Source: Antricoccus suffuscus
Lineage (GTDB): Bacteria > Actinomycetota > Actinomycetes > Mycobacteriales > Antricoccaceae
Reading direction: 5' to 3'
NCBI RefSeq assembly: GCF_003003235.1
Contig: NZ_PVUE01000001.1
Location: 62,001-126,000 of the forward strand
Length of the DNA stretch: 64,000 bases
Positions 27,253 through 36,103 of this stretch are shown here, piece by piece (the stretch's first letter is position 1; each line of letters opens with the position of its first letter). The notes under the pieces were generated by a model. It searched no databases. It was not told the origin of the DNA and was given only the letters and a program-made list of their open reading frames with translations. Position numbers and translations under genes: made by a program.

Positions 27253-28566
27253 CTACATGAGACGGAACTTGCCCTCGGAGTTCTCGCGGATCAGATCCAG
27301 GGTGTCGCGGCCCTGGATCTTTGCCGTAGATTCGGCGACCGCCCAGGCGTAAACGCCCTTCGACATCGTCGAGGTGGCGCGCTTTCGGAGTTCGCCGAAG
27401 ATCTCTGCGCGGATTGCGTGCACGTCGAGATTGTCCGGTTCGGCATCGGTAGCGAGCTGGATGAGCTTCGCCGCCACACGTTCGTCGCCGTCGTTGAGCT
27501 CGCGTCGCGCCGTCGCGGCAAGTGCGTCGGCGCCGCCAGCTAGCGTGGCTATCGATTCACCCAAAACCGACCGCCGAGCGGGCTTGAGATTAGATGGATC
27601 GCCGTCGTACCAGCCGCCGTAGAGCCGCCACGCGTTGCGTACAACGAATTCGGGTTCGTCATACGACGGCCGCAGGTATGGCTTGTCCAGGAACTTCTCC
27701 GGTACGTCGACCGAATGCAACGCCGTATCGAGGGTCGCGCCGCTGTTGAGAAGTTCCATCGTGCTGGCGTGCAGATGCTCGAGGTACTCCGCGGAAGTCG
27801 TCATCGCCTCGACGATCCGGTCCTTGCCGACTATGGGAAGTCCGTGTCCGGGCAGCAGGAACCCTGCACCGAGGCCGGCGATCTCGCGCAGCTTTTCAGC
27901 CCACTTCAAGGCATAGCGCTGCACCTTCTGTGGATTACCGGCGTTGGGGCTGGACCAGATGAAGAAATCACCTACGCAGACGACCTTCTTCTGCGGGAAC
28001 CACGCAACCGTCGCGTCGTCAGTCTCGCCGTACCCGTGCGACAGCTCAGCTACCAGTCCACCTTGAGACAGCGTCATTCGCGTGTCGTAGGTGGTGTCTG
28101 GGTAGCGGTAAGTCTTCGGCCAGCGAAGGTCGGGGGCCTGGAACTGGCGCTGGTTGATGACCGTGTTGTAGCCGTTTGTCGATATATAGCGATCAAATCG
28201 GTCTTTGACCGCGGAGTGTGCCACTACTGTGGGTCGGTTCCAGCCGTTGGCGTCGGCCTCCTGGTCGAAGCCTTTCGTGCCCCAGATGTGATCGACGTGC
28301 CCGTGCGAATAGACCGCGTGCCGCAGCGGTTCGGCCGATAGTTTGCGTGTGGCGTCGAACAGAGCCCGGGCGGTGTCGGCCGAACCGGCGTCGAACATCA
28401 GCAGCCCGTCGTCGGTCTCGAAGACATACACGTTGCCGAACGCTGGCCACATGTGCACGCCGTCGGTGATCGCGTGTAGGCCATGCTCTCGTAGATCGCC
28501 ATTGTGATAGGCCATCGCGTCGGACTCTTGGCGCCAGACTTTGTCGGCGTACTCAAGGATATCCAT
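27253..28566 (-). CDS. Alkylsulfatase-like metallo-beta-lactamase-fold hydrolase
   Basis: A 437-residue zinc hydrolase. The MBL core shows the metal motif YSHGHVDHIWG (HxHxDH) near residue 90, a later LSHGYGETDDATV, and LLPGHGLPIVG near 240. Then comes the alkylsulfatase dimerisation region NAWRLYGGWYDGDPSNLKPA near 315. Known linear-alkyl sulfatases are ~650 residues and end with an SCP2-like domain; here the protein stops soon after the dimer domain. It may therefore hydrolyse another ester or lactone. It is adjacent to, and in the same direction as, the ADP-forming acyl-CoA synthetase (30-base gap). Confidence 0.85.
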   Translation of the reverse strand: MDILEYADKVWRQESDAMAYHNGDLREHGLHAITDGVHMWPAFGNVYVFETDDGLLMFDAGSADTARALFDATRKLSAEPLRHAVYSHGHVDHIWGTKGFDQEADANGWNRPTVVAHSAVKDRFDRYISTNGYNTVINQRQFQAPDLRWPKTYRYPDTTYDTRMTLSQGGLVAELSHGYGETDDATVAWFPQKKVVCVGDFFIWSSPNAGNPQKVQRYALKWAEKLREIAGLGAGFLLPGHGLPIVGKDRIVEAMTTSAEYLEHLHASTMELLNSGATLDTALHSVDVPEKFLDKPYLRPSYDEPEFVVRNAWRLYGGWYDGDPSNLKPARRSVLGESIATLAGGADALAATARRELNDGDERVAAKLIQLATDAEPDNLDVHAIRAEIFGELRKRATSTMSKGVYAWAVAESTAKIQGRDTLDLIRENSEGKFRLM

Positions 28567-28596
28567 CGTCCTACTCCCTAATTGTCGTACGTCGGG

Positions 28597-30699
28597 TCAG
28601 TCGTTGATGATGATCAGCGCATCGACCGCCACGAGATGGCCCTCGTGCACGATGATCGGGTTGATGTCGATCTCGGCGTACTCCGGATGCGATTCGATGA
28701 GGTCACCGAGCCCTACGATCGCCGACTCTATCTCGTCACGGGGTACGTCGAGGGCGACTGAAGCCCAGGACGCGAGACTCCTCGCCTCGTCGCGGCTGGT
28801 CGGCAGGAGCAGGGCGCGGCGTGCAGCATGCGGGTTCTCCGCGTCGGCACCGCCCATTCCTACGATGAGCGATGCCCCGAAGATTTCGTCTCGGACGAAG
28901 CCGAGCGCGATCTCATGCGAATGGGCGAGCATGGGTTGTGCAACAAGCACGCAGTCTGGGTCGGTCGAGAGAGTGCCGGCGACTTCGCTAAGTGATTCCA
29001 GCCCCTCCTGGAGGATTTCGCGGGTGACGCCCAGGCGCAATGCGCCGGCTTTGGCGCGGTGTGGAATGTCCGAGGCATCGATCTTCAGGACGAACGGTCC
29101 TTCCCATCCTCGCTTCTCGACCTGCCGCACGACGTCAAGAGGATCGGCGGAACTTGCGGTGTCCACATGCCGGATTCCCGCTGCGGTCGTCAGCGCGGAC
29201 GCCTTGACTTCGGTGAGCACGCTGGTGCCTTCACGTAGTCCGACCTTGCGAGACGCTGGTGCCTCGATGACGGCGGAGGGTGGGTGCGCGGCTGTCGCGA
29301 CCTCGATGTGCCGAAGGAACCCAGCTGTGGTGGTGAAGACGACGCCCGGCATCCCAAGTTCCTCGACGGCGCCTTGCGGTGGGCAGGCCCAGATGAACCA
29401 GGACGGTTTGGTGGCGCCGCCAATTATCGTGGCGAGCTTCTGGTAGTGCTCCATCGCGCGGTCGCCGAAAGTGAGGTATAGAACGAGACCGTCGATGTCT
29501 TGCTGGGCGCAGATGAGCGCGATGAGGTCTGGCAGTTTGTCGATCAGGGTGATGAAGTTGCCGCCGAGATCAACCGGGTTGGAGACGCCGGCGTCTCGAA
29601 TGCCCATGTCCCGAATTGCCTGGATCAGTTCGGGCCTGAGGGGGTCGACCCGGACGTTGAGGTTGGCGAAGCCATCTGCGAGTAAACCACCGGCGCCGCC
29701 GGACATGGTAAGGATGCAGATGTTCGGGTTGGGCGGAAGTGGCCGGTTGCGCAGCGCATCGAGGACACCGGTGACAACGTCTTCATCGCTGCCGACCAAC
29801 GTGATGCCGTGCTGGCGGCACAGCGCCTCCAGAAGCAGGTGATCGCCGGCCGCGGCTGAGGTGTGCGATAAGGCAGCCCGCTGGCCCGCGGCCGAGCGGC
29901 CTACGCTGAGCGCCACTACGAATTTGCCCATTTCCCGTGCGCGATCCCCGAGCTCGGCGAGGCCGACCGCGTTGATACTGCCTTCGAGATAGACGACGAC
30001 GACGCGGGTGCTCTCGTGAGTGAGTATTTCCGCGGCCGCCGCCGTAGCGTCGACCATGCTGCTGTTGCCCACGCTGGCGTAGCTGGAGTACCCGATGCCC
30101 GCGCCATCAAGAAGGTCGGCGAGAACGAATCCGAGCGCCCCACTCTGCGTCGCGATTGCGACCGGACCGGCAGGTTGGGCCGGCCGCACGACGTACACCG
30201 TCGTGGTGATGGAAAGGTCGATCTGTTTGTTGACGATCCCCAGACAGTTGGGGCCAAGGAACGGCATGTCGCCGGCGGCCTCGATCAGCGCCCGTTCGAG
30301 TGCGGCGCCTTCCTCCGTCCCCATTTCGGAGAAGCCCGAGCTGTAGACGATCGCGCCTCCCACCCCAAGGTCATGCGCTTCTTTGACGACGCCAACGGCT
30401 GCGCTCGCCGGGACCGCGACCACGATCAGATCAGGCACCTCCGGCATGTCGCTCAGGGAGAGAGCCCATTTTGCGCGGCTGTCCGGGGCGGCGCGCTTGC
30501 CGATGGCGGTGAGTTCGCCGGTGTACCGAGAGTTCAGGATCTGGTCGACGGTCCTACGACCCCAGCTAAGTTCGCGGTCGGGCGACACTCCGACGACCGC
30601 GATCGACCGCGGGTTGAAGATCTTGCTGAGTGCGCCGGAGCGCTGAGCTGTATCCAATGGACCATCGATTCGTGAGACGTAAACTGCGGGCAACGTCAT
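28597..30699 (-). CDS. ADP-forming acyl-CoA synthetase (fused alpha and beta parts)
   Basis: A 700-residue single-chain NDP-forming acyl-CoA ligase. In order: a CoA-binding domain (SIAVVGVSPDRELSWGR near residue 33), a succinyl-CoA-ligase-like domain (GPNCLGIVN near 149, and ALSHTSAAAGDH near 265, whose His is the expected phospho-His), a flavodoxin-like part (MSGGAGGLLAD near 332), and a C-terminal ATP-grasp domain (GPFVLKIDASDIPHRAKAGAL near 545). It makes an acyl-CoA from acid, ATP and CoA. A palindrome lies only 4 bases upstream of the ATG and no ribosome site is visible, so the message may be leaderless or start slightly downstream. Confidence 0.9.
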   Translation of the reverse strand: MTLPAVYVSRIDGPLDTAQRSGALSKIFNPRSIAVVGVSPDRELSWGRRTVDQILNSRYTGELTAIGKRAAPDSRAKWALSLSDMPEVPDLIVVAVPASAAVGVVKEAHDLGVGGAIVYSSGFSEMGTEEGAALERALIEAAGDMPFLGPNCLGIVNKQIDLSITTTVYVVRPAQPAGPVAIATQSGALGFVLADLLDGAGIGYSSYASVGNSSMVDATAAAAEILTHESTRVVVVYLEGSINAVGLAELGDRAREMGKFVVALSVGRSAAGQRAALSHTSAAAGDHLLLEALCRQHGITLVGSDEDVVTGVLDALRNRPLPPNPNICILTMSGGAGGLLADGFANLNVRVDPLRPELIQAIRDMGIRDAGVSNPVDLGGNFITLIDKLPDLIALICAQQDIDGLVLYLTFGDRAMEHYQKLATIIGGATKPSWFIWACPPQGAVEELGMPGVVFTTTAGFLRHIEVATAAHPPSAVIEAPASRKVGLREGTSVLTEVKASALTTAAGIRHVDTASSADPLDVVRQVEKRGWEGPFVLKIDASDIPHRAKAGALRLGVTREILQEGLESLSEVAGTLSTDPDCVLVAQPMLAHSHEIALGFVRDEIFGASLIVGMGGADAENPHAARRALLLPTSRDEARSLASWASVALDVPRDEIESAIVGLGDLIESHPEYAEIDINPIIVHEGHLVAVDALIIIND

Positions 30700-30702
30700 A
30701 TA

Positions 30703-30717
30703 TATCTGGCACAGATA
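30703..30717. promoter_or_regulatory. Palindromic operator at the synthetase start
   Basis: TATCTG-GCA-CAGATA is a perfect dyad with the same architecture as the 22798 site (12 of 15 bases identical). It abuts the ATG of the acyl-CoA synthetase, so a bound repressor would block initiation or elongation there. Confidence 0.6.
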
Positions 30718-30797
30718 GAACGACCTGTGTCATGCTAGCGGTATCCGAACGCCTTGGCTATACCTAGTTTGCATGATTTGACGGTTCGCTAATAGCC

Positions 30798-30811
30798 GTC
30801 TACCAGTAGAC
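30798..30811. promoter_or_regulatory. Dyad at the promoter of the nitronate monooxygenase gene
   Basis: GTCTAC-CA-GTAGAC is a perfect 14-base dyad. TTGACG at 30778-30783 lies one promoter spacing upstream, so the dyad would cover the -10 region of the rightward promoter. It is related to the other palindromes only loosely. Confidence 0.45.
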
Positions 30812-30843
30812 AATTCGTTCCGTTCATCAAAGGAAGTGCATCC

Positions 30844-31917
30844 GTGGACAAATTCGAGTCGAACCCGCTGTGCCAGGAGCTCGGGTGCGAATACCCGATA
30901 TTCGGTTTCAGTCACTCCGAGGCAGTGGTGGCCGCAGTCTCCAACGCGGGTGGCGTGGGTATTTGGGGCGCGACCCGTAGTACGCCGGAGGAAATCCGGG
31001 ATGGACTCAGGCGGATCCGAAAGCAGGTAGGTGAGCGTCCCTTCGGTGTGGATCTGGTGCTGCCCAAGGGGATGCCGGCCACTGACGACCGCGCCGCGAT
31101 GGAAGCGCAGATACCCGATGAGCATCGCGCCTTCATCAACGGTCTGCGGGAGAAGTACGACGTGCCCGATGACGGTCAGACCGGCATGCGTAGCCGGTTC
31201 GTGCGCTCCGAGGACATGGCCGAGCTTCAGCTGCGCGAGATCCTCAACTCGGACGTCGATGTGTTCGCGATGGGCGTCGGGAGCCCGGAAGCGGCGATCA
31301 CCAGGGCAAAACAGCGGGGCAAGCGTGTCGTTGCGCTCGTCGGCACACCCGTGCACGCCCAGCGCGCGATCGATGCGGGAGCTGAACTCATCGTCGCCCA
31401 GGGGTACGACGCCGGCGCGCATACCGGCGATATCGGCACGTTCTCTCTTGTCCCGCAGGTCGTCGACGCGGCCGGGACGGTGCCGGTGATTGCCGCTGGC
31501 GGGGTAGCGACCGGGAGGCACATTGCCGCGTCCCTCGCTCTCGGCGCGGTGGGCGTCTGGATGGGTACGGCATGGCTGTTCTCCGAGGAGGAGGCCGTGC
31601 ACCCTGTTATCTTCGAGAAACTGCAGGCCGCCGGTTCAGGGGACACCATGCGTTCGCGGGCGGACAGCGGTAAGACGTTACGTCAGATCCGTACCTCGTG
31701 GACCGCCGAGTGGGAGGCGGATGGCGCGCCAACGCCGCTGCGGATGCCGCTGCAGGACATCGTCGTCGGCGACTTCCTCGGTGCCGTTGACCGGGCCGAG
31801 GTCCAAGAGCTCATGCACACGCCGGCCGGCCAAAGTGTTGCCTACTTCAACGAGCGCACCACGGTCGCGGACATCATGCGCGACCTAGTGGCCCAGACCC
31901 GCGAGGCTCTGGGCTGA
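30844..31917 (+). CDS. Nitronate monooxygenase / 2-nitropropane dioxygenase family flavoprotein
   Basis: A 357-residue FMN-dependent TIM barrel starting with GTG after AAAGGAAG. Seen are the substrate/FMN strands PIFGFSHSEAVVAAVSNAGG near residue 18, VALVGTPVHAQRAIDAGAELIVAQG near 161, DAGAHTGDIGTFSLVPQVV near 187, and VPVIAAGGVATGRHIAA near 214. Members oxidise alkyl nitronates, but many paralogues in catabolic clusters act as enoyl-type reductases or have unknown roles. It diverges from the acyl-CoA synthetase and shares the palindromic promoter region. Confidence 0.9.
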   Translation: MDKFESNPLCQELGCEYPIFGFSHSEAVVAAVSNAGGVGIWGATRSTPEEIRDGLRRIRKQVGERPFGVDLVLPKGMPATDDRAAMEAQIPDEHRAFINGLREKYDVPDDGQTGMRSRFVRSEDMAELQLREILNSDVDVFAMGVGSPEAAITRAKQRGKRVVALVGTPVHAQRAIDAGAELIVAQGYDAGAHTGDIGTFSLVPQVVDAAGTVPVIAAGGVATGRHIAASLALGAVGVWMGTAWLFSEEEAVHPVIFEKLQAAGSGDTMRSRADSGKTLRQIRTSWTAEWEADGAPTPLRMPLQDIVVGDFLGAVDRAEVQELMHTPAGQSVAYFNERTTVADIMRDLVAQTREALG

Positions 31918-32069
31918 TCCAAACCATTCGACGCCCTCTCTGACATTGCCGGCGCACGCTGTCAAATTCCTCGAGCCGACATAGCCAGTTCGCCTTGCCA
32001 CAGTCGTTTCTTGCTAGTACTGCATGTTGCTCACTCAACCAACATCTCAAAATGGTTACAAGATCAATA

Positions 32070-32088
32070 GATCTGTATACGACAGATC
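32070..32088. promoter_or_regulatory. Palindromic operator upstream of the ABC importer
   Basis: GATCTGT-ATACG-ACAGATC is a perfect 19-base dyad in an AT-rich promoter region 98 bases before the binding-protein start. Its TCTGT/ACAGA half-sites match those at 21511 and 22798, with a wider centre. Confidence 0.55.
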
Positions 32089-32186
32089 AATATTAGCGTT
32101 TCATCAATGCGCAACCGGCGGGCGCTCGAGTATCGATGGGTAGCACGCCTGCGAAATGGAATGATCTGCCTAGCAGAAGGAGTCCA

Positions 32187-33266
32187 ATGTTCACGCGCAC
32201 AGGAGAACAACGTCATTCGTACAGGGCGACCATCGCCCTCGCGATTATGTCCGTGAGCGTCGCGGGGCTTGCCGCGTGCAGCTCGGACGACTCATCGGGC
32301 GGCGACAATCATGTTGTACTTCAGGAGTACACCGGCGGTTCCGAGTACCTCAACTACTTGACGAAGGAACTGGGGAATTTCAAGAAAGCCGGCATCGATG
32401 CGGAAATCAAAGACGTCTCGAATGGTCCGCAGGCTGTAAACGCCATACTCGCCGGCTCGGTCGATGTTGCGGCCCTGAATCCCACGCTGACCGGACCGGT
32501 GCTCGTCAAGGGCAAGAAGCTTGAGGTGATCAGCGGATACAAGGCCGCCTACCCCGCGCTGACGGGAACCGCCGACATGGCCGGCAAAGAATGGCCGGAC
32601 TCGCTGCTTCAACTCAAAGGCAAGACCGTCGGGGTCATCGCGTTGGGTGGCGCCGATCAGGCGATGTGCCAGATTGCGCTTCGGGCCGCCGGGGTGAAGG
32701 ACAAGGACATCAACTGGGTCGCCACCGGATCCGGGCAAGGAACCGCAGCGGCCATGTCGAGCGGCAAGGTCGCTGGTAGCTGTGCAAGTGATTCACCCAC
32801 CGCGTCACTCGTGGCGAGTGGTCTGCCCGAGCTGTTCAGCTTCGTCAACCCCGTACAACCCCAGGACATTTACCCATCCGAACTACAGGACTACATGGGG
32901 ACCTTCTCGTATTTGCAAGCGTGGGTCGACAGCAGCTGGGCCGAGAAGAATCCCAAGGCCGTCACCGGAGTCCAGAAGGCCTTCGCGCTGACGATCGACT
33001 GGATGAATGAGCCGGGGAATTTCGACAAGCTCGTCAGTATCCTCAAGAAATCCCCGTACTACATCAAAACGCTTTCTGACGAACAGTTCACTGGCTATGT
33101 CAAGCGATCCATACCGATGTACAACATCCAGTTCACGGACAAGGACGCCAAAACTTGGACGGCAATGGAAAAGGAGTTCCGTGATACGACGATGCCGAAG
33201 TCATCTGCATGGGTGAGCTCCGCGGTCGTGAAATCGACGGACGATGTCCAGAAGCTACTGAAGTAG
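32187..33266 (+). CDS. ABC importer binding lipoprotein (NMT1/SsuA-TauA type)
   Basis: A 359-residue substrate-binding lipoprotein. The ATG at 32187 (AGAAGGAG before it) gives a signal peptide ending in the lipobox LAACSS, Cys near residue 30. The mature domain has GIDAEIKDVSNGPQAVNAIL and LAGSVDVAALNPT, the NMT1-like signature, then GKTVGVIALGGADQAMCQIAL. Relatives bind sulfonates, taurine, nitrate, pyrimidine precursors or aromatic acids such as phthalate. Next to oxidative enzymes an organic acid or sulfonate is plausible. ATPase and permease genes follow at once. Confidence 0.92.
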   Translation: MFTRTGEQRHSYRATIALAIMSVSVAGLAACSSDDSSGGDNHVVLQEYTGGSEYLNYLTKELGNFKKAGIDAEIKDVSNGPQAVNAILAGSVDVAALNPTLTGPVLVKGKKLEVISGYKAAYPALTGTADMAGKEWPDSLLQLKGKTVGVIALGGADQAMCQIALRAAGVKDKDINWVATGSGQGTAAAMSSGKVAGSCASDSPTASLVASGLPELFSFVNPVQPQDIYPSELQDYMGTFSYLQAWVDSSWAEKNPKAVTGVQKAFALTIDWMNEPGNFDKLVSILKKSPYYIKTLSDEQFTGYVKRSIPMYNIQFTDKDAKTWTAMEKEFRDTTMPKSSAWVSSAVVKSTDDVQKLLK

Positions 33267-33274
33267 GAGATCCC

Positions 33275-34075
33275 GTGCCAGCAATCAAAGTCACTAAAGC
33301 ATCACATTGGTTCCCCACTCCCAAATCCGGTGTCGTGCACGCACTTCAGGACATCGATCTGACGGTCGAAAAGGGCGAGTTTCTCGCGATCGTAGGGCCG
33401 TCCGGCTGTGGGAAGACGACGCTGCTCAACGCCATGGCGGGCCTGGACAAGCCGCTCGAGGGCGACGTAAGCGTGCTTGGTCATCAGCCGCGGGCCGGCG
33501 ACCCTGAAGTCGGCTACGTTCTGGCCAAAGACTCGCTACTACCGTGGCGCACTGCGCTAGGAAACGCAGCGCTCGGACTGGAGATCCAAGGCGTCTCGGT
33601 GCATGAACGCGAAACGCGCGCTACTGAGGCCCTCGGCGTTATGGGACTCGGCGATTTCACTGGTGCGTACGGCGCGCAACTCTCGCACGGCATGCGTCAG
33701 CGGGTGGCGCTGGCCCGCTCGTTCGCGACGAAGCCCGAGATTCTGCTCATGGACGAGCCGTTCTCGGCGCTCGACGCGCAAACACGGATTCAGGTGCACG
33801 ACGCGTTTCTCGAGGCTTGGGAACGACGGCGGATGACCGTCGTACTGATCACCCACGATCTGACTGAAGCTGTAGGTCTGGCCGATCGGGTGGTGATCAT
33901 GACGCGCCGACCGGGGCGGATCAAGTCGATTCACGAGATCGACCTCCCACGGCCGCGCTCCATGCTCGATCTGCAGGGTAACGACCGGTTCCATCAGATC
34001 TTCGAGACGATCTGGAGCGACCTTCGTGAAGAGGTTATTGAGGACAGCGCATTCGTGAAGGTGGCGGCATCATGA
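33275..34075 (+). CDS. ABC importer ATPase (SsuB/TauB type)
   Basis: A 266-residue nucleotide-binding subunit. Walker A GPSGCGKTT lies near residue 42, the Q-loop region VGYVLAKDSLLPWRTALGN near 82, signature LSHGMRQRVALARS near 136, Walker B ILLMDEPFSALD near 158, and the switch His in LITHDLTEAV. The GTG start 8 bases after the binding-protein stop is chosen because the protein opens with AIKVTKASHWF, as in the family. It powers import by the 34072 permease. Confidence 0.93.
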   Translation: MPAIKVTKASHWFPTPKSGVVHALQDIDLTVEKGEFLAIVGPSGCGKTTLLNAMAGLDKPLEGDVSVLGHQPRAGDPEVGYVLAKDSLLPWRTALGNAALGLEIQGVSVHERETRATEALGVMGLGDFTGAYGAQLSHGMRQRVALARSFATKPEILLMDEPFSALDAQTRIQVHDAFLEAWERRRMTVVLITHDLTEAVGLADRVVIMTRRPGRIKSIHEIDLPRPRSMLDLQGNDRFHQIFETIWSDLREEVIEDSAFVKVAAS

Positions 34076-34950
34076 TGATGCAAACAGAGGCGAAACCTAC
34101 CTCGAGCGCCGCCACTCCCGATGACCGTCCGACACCCACGCGCTCGTTCACCAAGCCAAGGCGCCGACTTCACGAACAGCGACGGATCGTATTTCCGTTG
34201 CAGATAGCGGTGTTTGTGCTGATCGTGGCGGTCTGGGAGATCGCCGCGCGCACCGGAATCGTCGAGGAGCTCTACGTCTCCAAACCGTCGTCGATCGCAG
34301 CGGCCTTCTGGCACTCGATGATTTCCGGAGAACTCGTTGGCGAGCTGGGAACCACTCTGTACGAAACGCTTGTCGGGTTTGCGATCGCCGCCATTCTCGG
34401 GATCGGTGCTGGGCTCCTGATGTATCAGATCCCGTTGTTGAACGCCGTAGTCCAGCCGTATCTCACGGCGTTCAACAACCTTCCCAGGCTGGCGCTTGCA
34501 CCATTGTTTGTTTTGTGGTTCGGTCTGGCATCGATGTCCAAGATCGTGCTCGTCGTGTCACTATGCTTCTTCATCGTCACCTTCAACACTTACGCCGGTC
34601 TCCAAAACGCCAACCGCGATCACTTGCTGCTGGCGAAGACTCTCGGGGCAAAGCGCTTCACGCTGTTCCGCAAGTTCGTCCTTCCGTCCGCCGTACCGAC
34701 TACCTTCGCCGGTCTCCAGCTCGCGCTGACTTATGCGTTTCTTTCGGCCGTCGTGGGCGAGATGCTGTCCGGTTCGTCCGGGCTTGGTGCGGTGCTCCAG
34801 CTGGCACTCACGTCGTACCGGACCGAGGACTTCTTCGCGACTCTGCTGCTCCTGGTGGTCGTGGCAACGATCTTCTCGGGTGTGATGCGGTTGGTTGAAC
34901 GCCGGATCCTACGGTGGAAGCAATACGAACTGCAGGGTGTCGAGAACTAA
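34072..34950 (+). CDS. ABC importer permease (SsuC/TauC type)
   Basis: A 292-residue membrane subunit with about six hydrophobic helices after a 30-residue basic, polar N-terminus. The cytoplasmic coupling loop is AKTLGAKRFTLFRKFVLPSA near residue 188, the EAA-type motif of binding-protein-dependent permeases. Its start overlaps the ATPase stop (ATGA). It forms the channel of the importer with the two preceding genes. Confidence 0.92.
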   Translation: MMMQTEAKPTSSAATPDDRPTPTRSFTKPRRRLHEQRRIVFPLQIAVFVLIVAVWEIAARTGIVEELYVSKPSSIAAAFWHSMISGELVGELGTTLYETLVGFAIAAILGIGAGLLMYQIPLLNAVVQPYLTAFNNLPRLALAPLFVLWFGLASMSKIVLVVSLCFFIVTFNTYAGLQNANRDHLLLAKTLGAKRFTLFRKFVLPSAVPTTFAGLQLALTYAFLSAVVGEMLSGSSGLGAVLQLALTSYRTEDFFATLLLLVVVATIFSGVMRLVERRILRWKQYELQGVEN

Positions 34951-34993
34951 CGCAATCAGAGTCTCTGCTTCTGGTCGAACTTTAAGGAGTCAC

Positions 34994-35977
34994 ATGAAGG
35001 CATGGCAGGTATCAGGACTTGGCGTCCCGTCGGAAGTTCTCACGCTGGCGGAGGTCGAGCAACCCACGATCTTGGACTCGCAGACTTTGGTGCGCATGGA
35101 GGCGGCGTGCGTCGGGTTTCCGGATTACCTGATGGCGCAGGGCCTCTACCACGAGAAGCCGCCGCTTCCGTTTGTGATCGGCGGCGAAGGAGCCGGCCGG
35201 GTCGAGGCCGTCGGCCAAGATGCAGGTCCATGGAAGGTGGGCGATCGGGTCATCGTCGTGTCCGGGCACGCGCACAAGGGGCATCTCGCGGAGTATGTAG
35301 CGGCCGACTCCGATCAGATACTTCCGGTTCCGCCAGATATGGACGCCAACCACGCAGCCGCGCTCTTTGTTGCCTACCAGACGTCGTACGTCGGCATGTT
35401 CCGCCGCGCGGGGCTCGAGGCAGGCGAGACACTCCTCGTGCACGGCGCGAGTGGTGGCATCGGTTCCGCCGCGGTACAACTGGGCAAATCCGCTGGCGCG
35501 ACGGTCATCGCGGTGGCGGGCGGTGCGCGCAAGGTCGCGATCTGTGCAGAACTCGGCGCGGACCACGTTATCGACCACACCGCGGAAGACTTCGTGGCGC
35601 GGGTCAAAGAACTCACCGGCGGCCGCGGTGCGGACGTTATTTACGACTCGATCGGCGGCGACGTCTTCGACCGGTCCCGCCGCTGCATCGCGGTGGAAGG
35701 CCGCTTGCTCGTCGTCGGATTCGCAAGTGGTGACATCCCGCAGGCGCCGGTGAACCACGCGCTGCTCAAGAACTATTCGATCATCGGATTCCGGATGCGG
35801 CCGTTTCGCGACGACCTCGACTACCGCCTCAAAGTGCACAACACCCTGCTTGACCTGTATGCGAAGGGCGAGATCAAACCGTTGACGACGAGATACGACT
35901 TCGCCGATGCGCCGAAAGCTCTCGCGTCGATCGGGGACCGCACGGTGATCGGCCGACCCGTCATCAGAATCGGTTAA
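34994..35977 (+). CDS. NAD(P)H-quinone reductase-like medium-chain dehydrogenase
   Basis: A 327-residue zinc-independent MDR of the quinone-oxidoreductase group. The start follows AAGGAG. Features: MKAWQVSGLGVPSEVLTL start, GGEGAGRVEAVG near residue 65, the Rossmann motif LLVHGASGGIGSAAVQLGKS near 150, and GADVIYDSIGGDVF near 217. No structural or catalytic zinc ligands are evident. It lies 43 bases after the permease gene and is probably cotranscribed. Typical reactions are reduction of quinones or enones such as acrylyl-CoA; the latter would suit the CoA-based context. Confidence 0.9.
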   Translation: MKAWQVSGLGVPSEVLTLAEVEQPTILDSQTLVRMEAACVGFPDYLMAQGLYHEKPPLPFVIGGEGAGRVEAVGQDAGPWKVGDRVIVVSGHAHKGHLAEYVAADSDQILPVPPDMDANHAAALFVAYQTSYVGMFRRAGLEAGETLLVHGASGGIGSAAVQLGKSAGATVIAVAGGARKVAICAELGADHVIDHTAEDFVARVKELTGGRGADVIYDSIGGDVFDRSRRCIAVEGRLLVVGFASGDIPQAPVNHALLKNYSIIGFRMRPFRDDLDYRLKVHNTLLDLYAKGEIKPLTTRYDFADAPKALASIGDRTVIGRPVIRIG

Positions 35978-36103
35978 TCCCCGTCGAATTGTCGGGACTC
36001 TCGGCTTGCGTGGAAGAAATCGGTACGCCAGCGTACATTTTCACTCCACACAGTCGATTTTAAGCACGGTTCATCGTTCGATCGTGGGCGTAGCATCCGA
36101 AAT

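Noticed and set aside
28597-30699. Succinyl-CoA ligase or pimeloyl-CoA synthetase assignment
   Set aside because: The single-chain domain order and spacing fit the general ADP-forming acyl-CoA synthetase family; nothing points to a specific acid.
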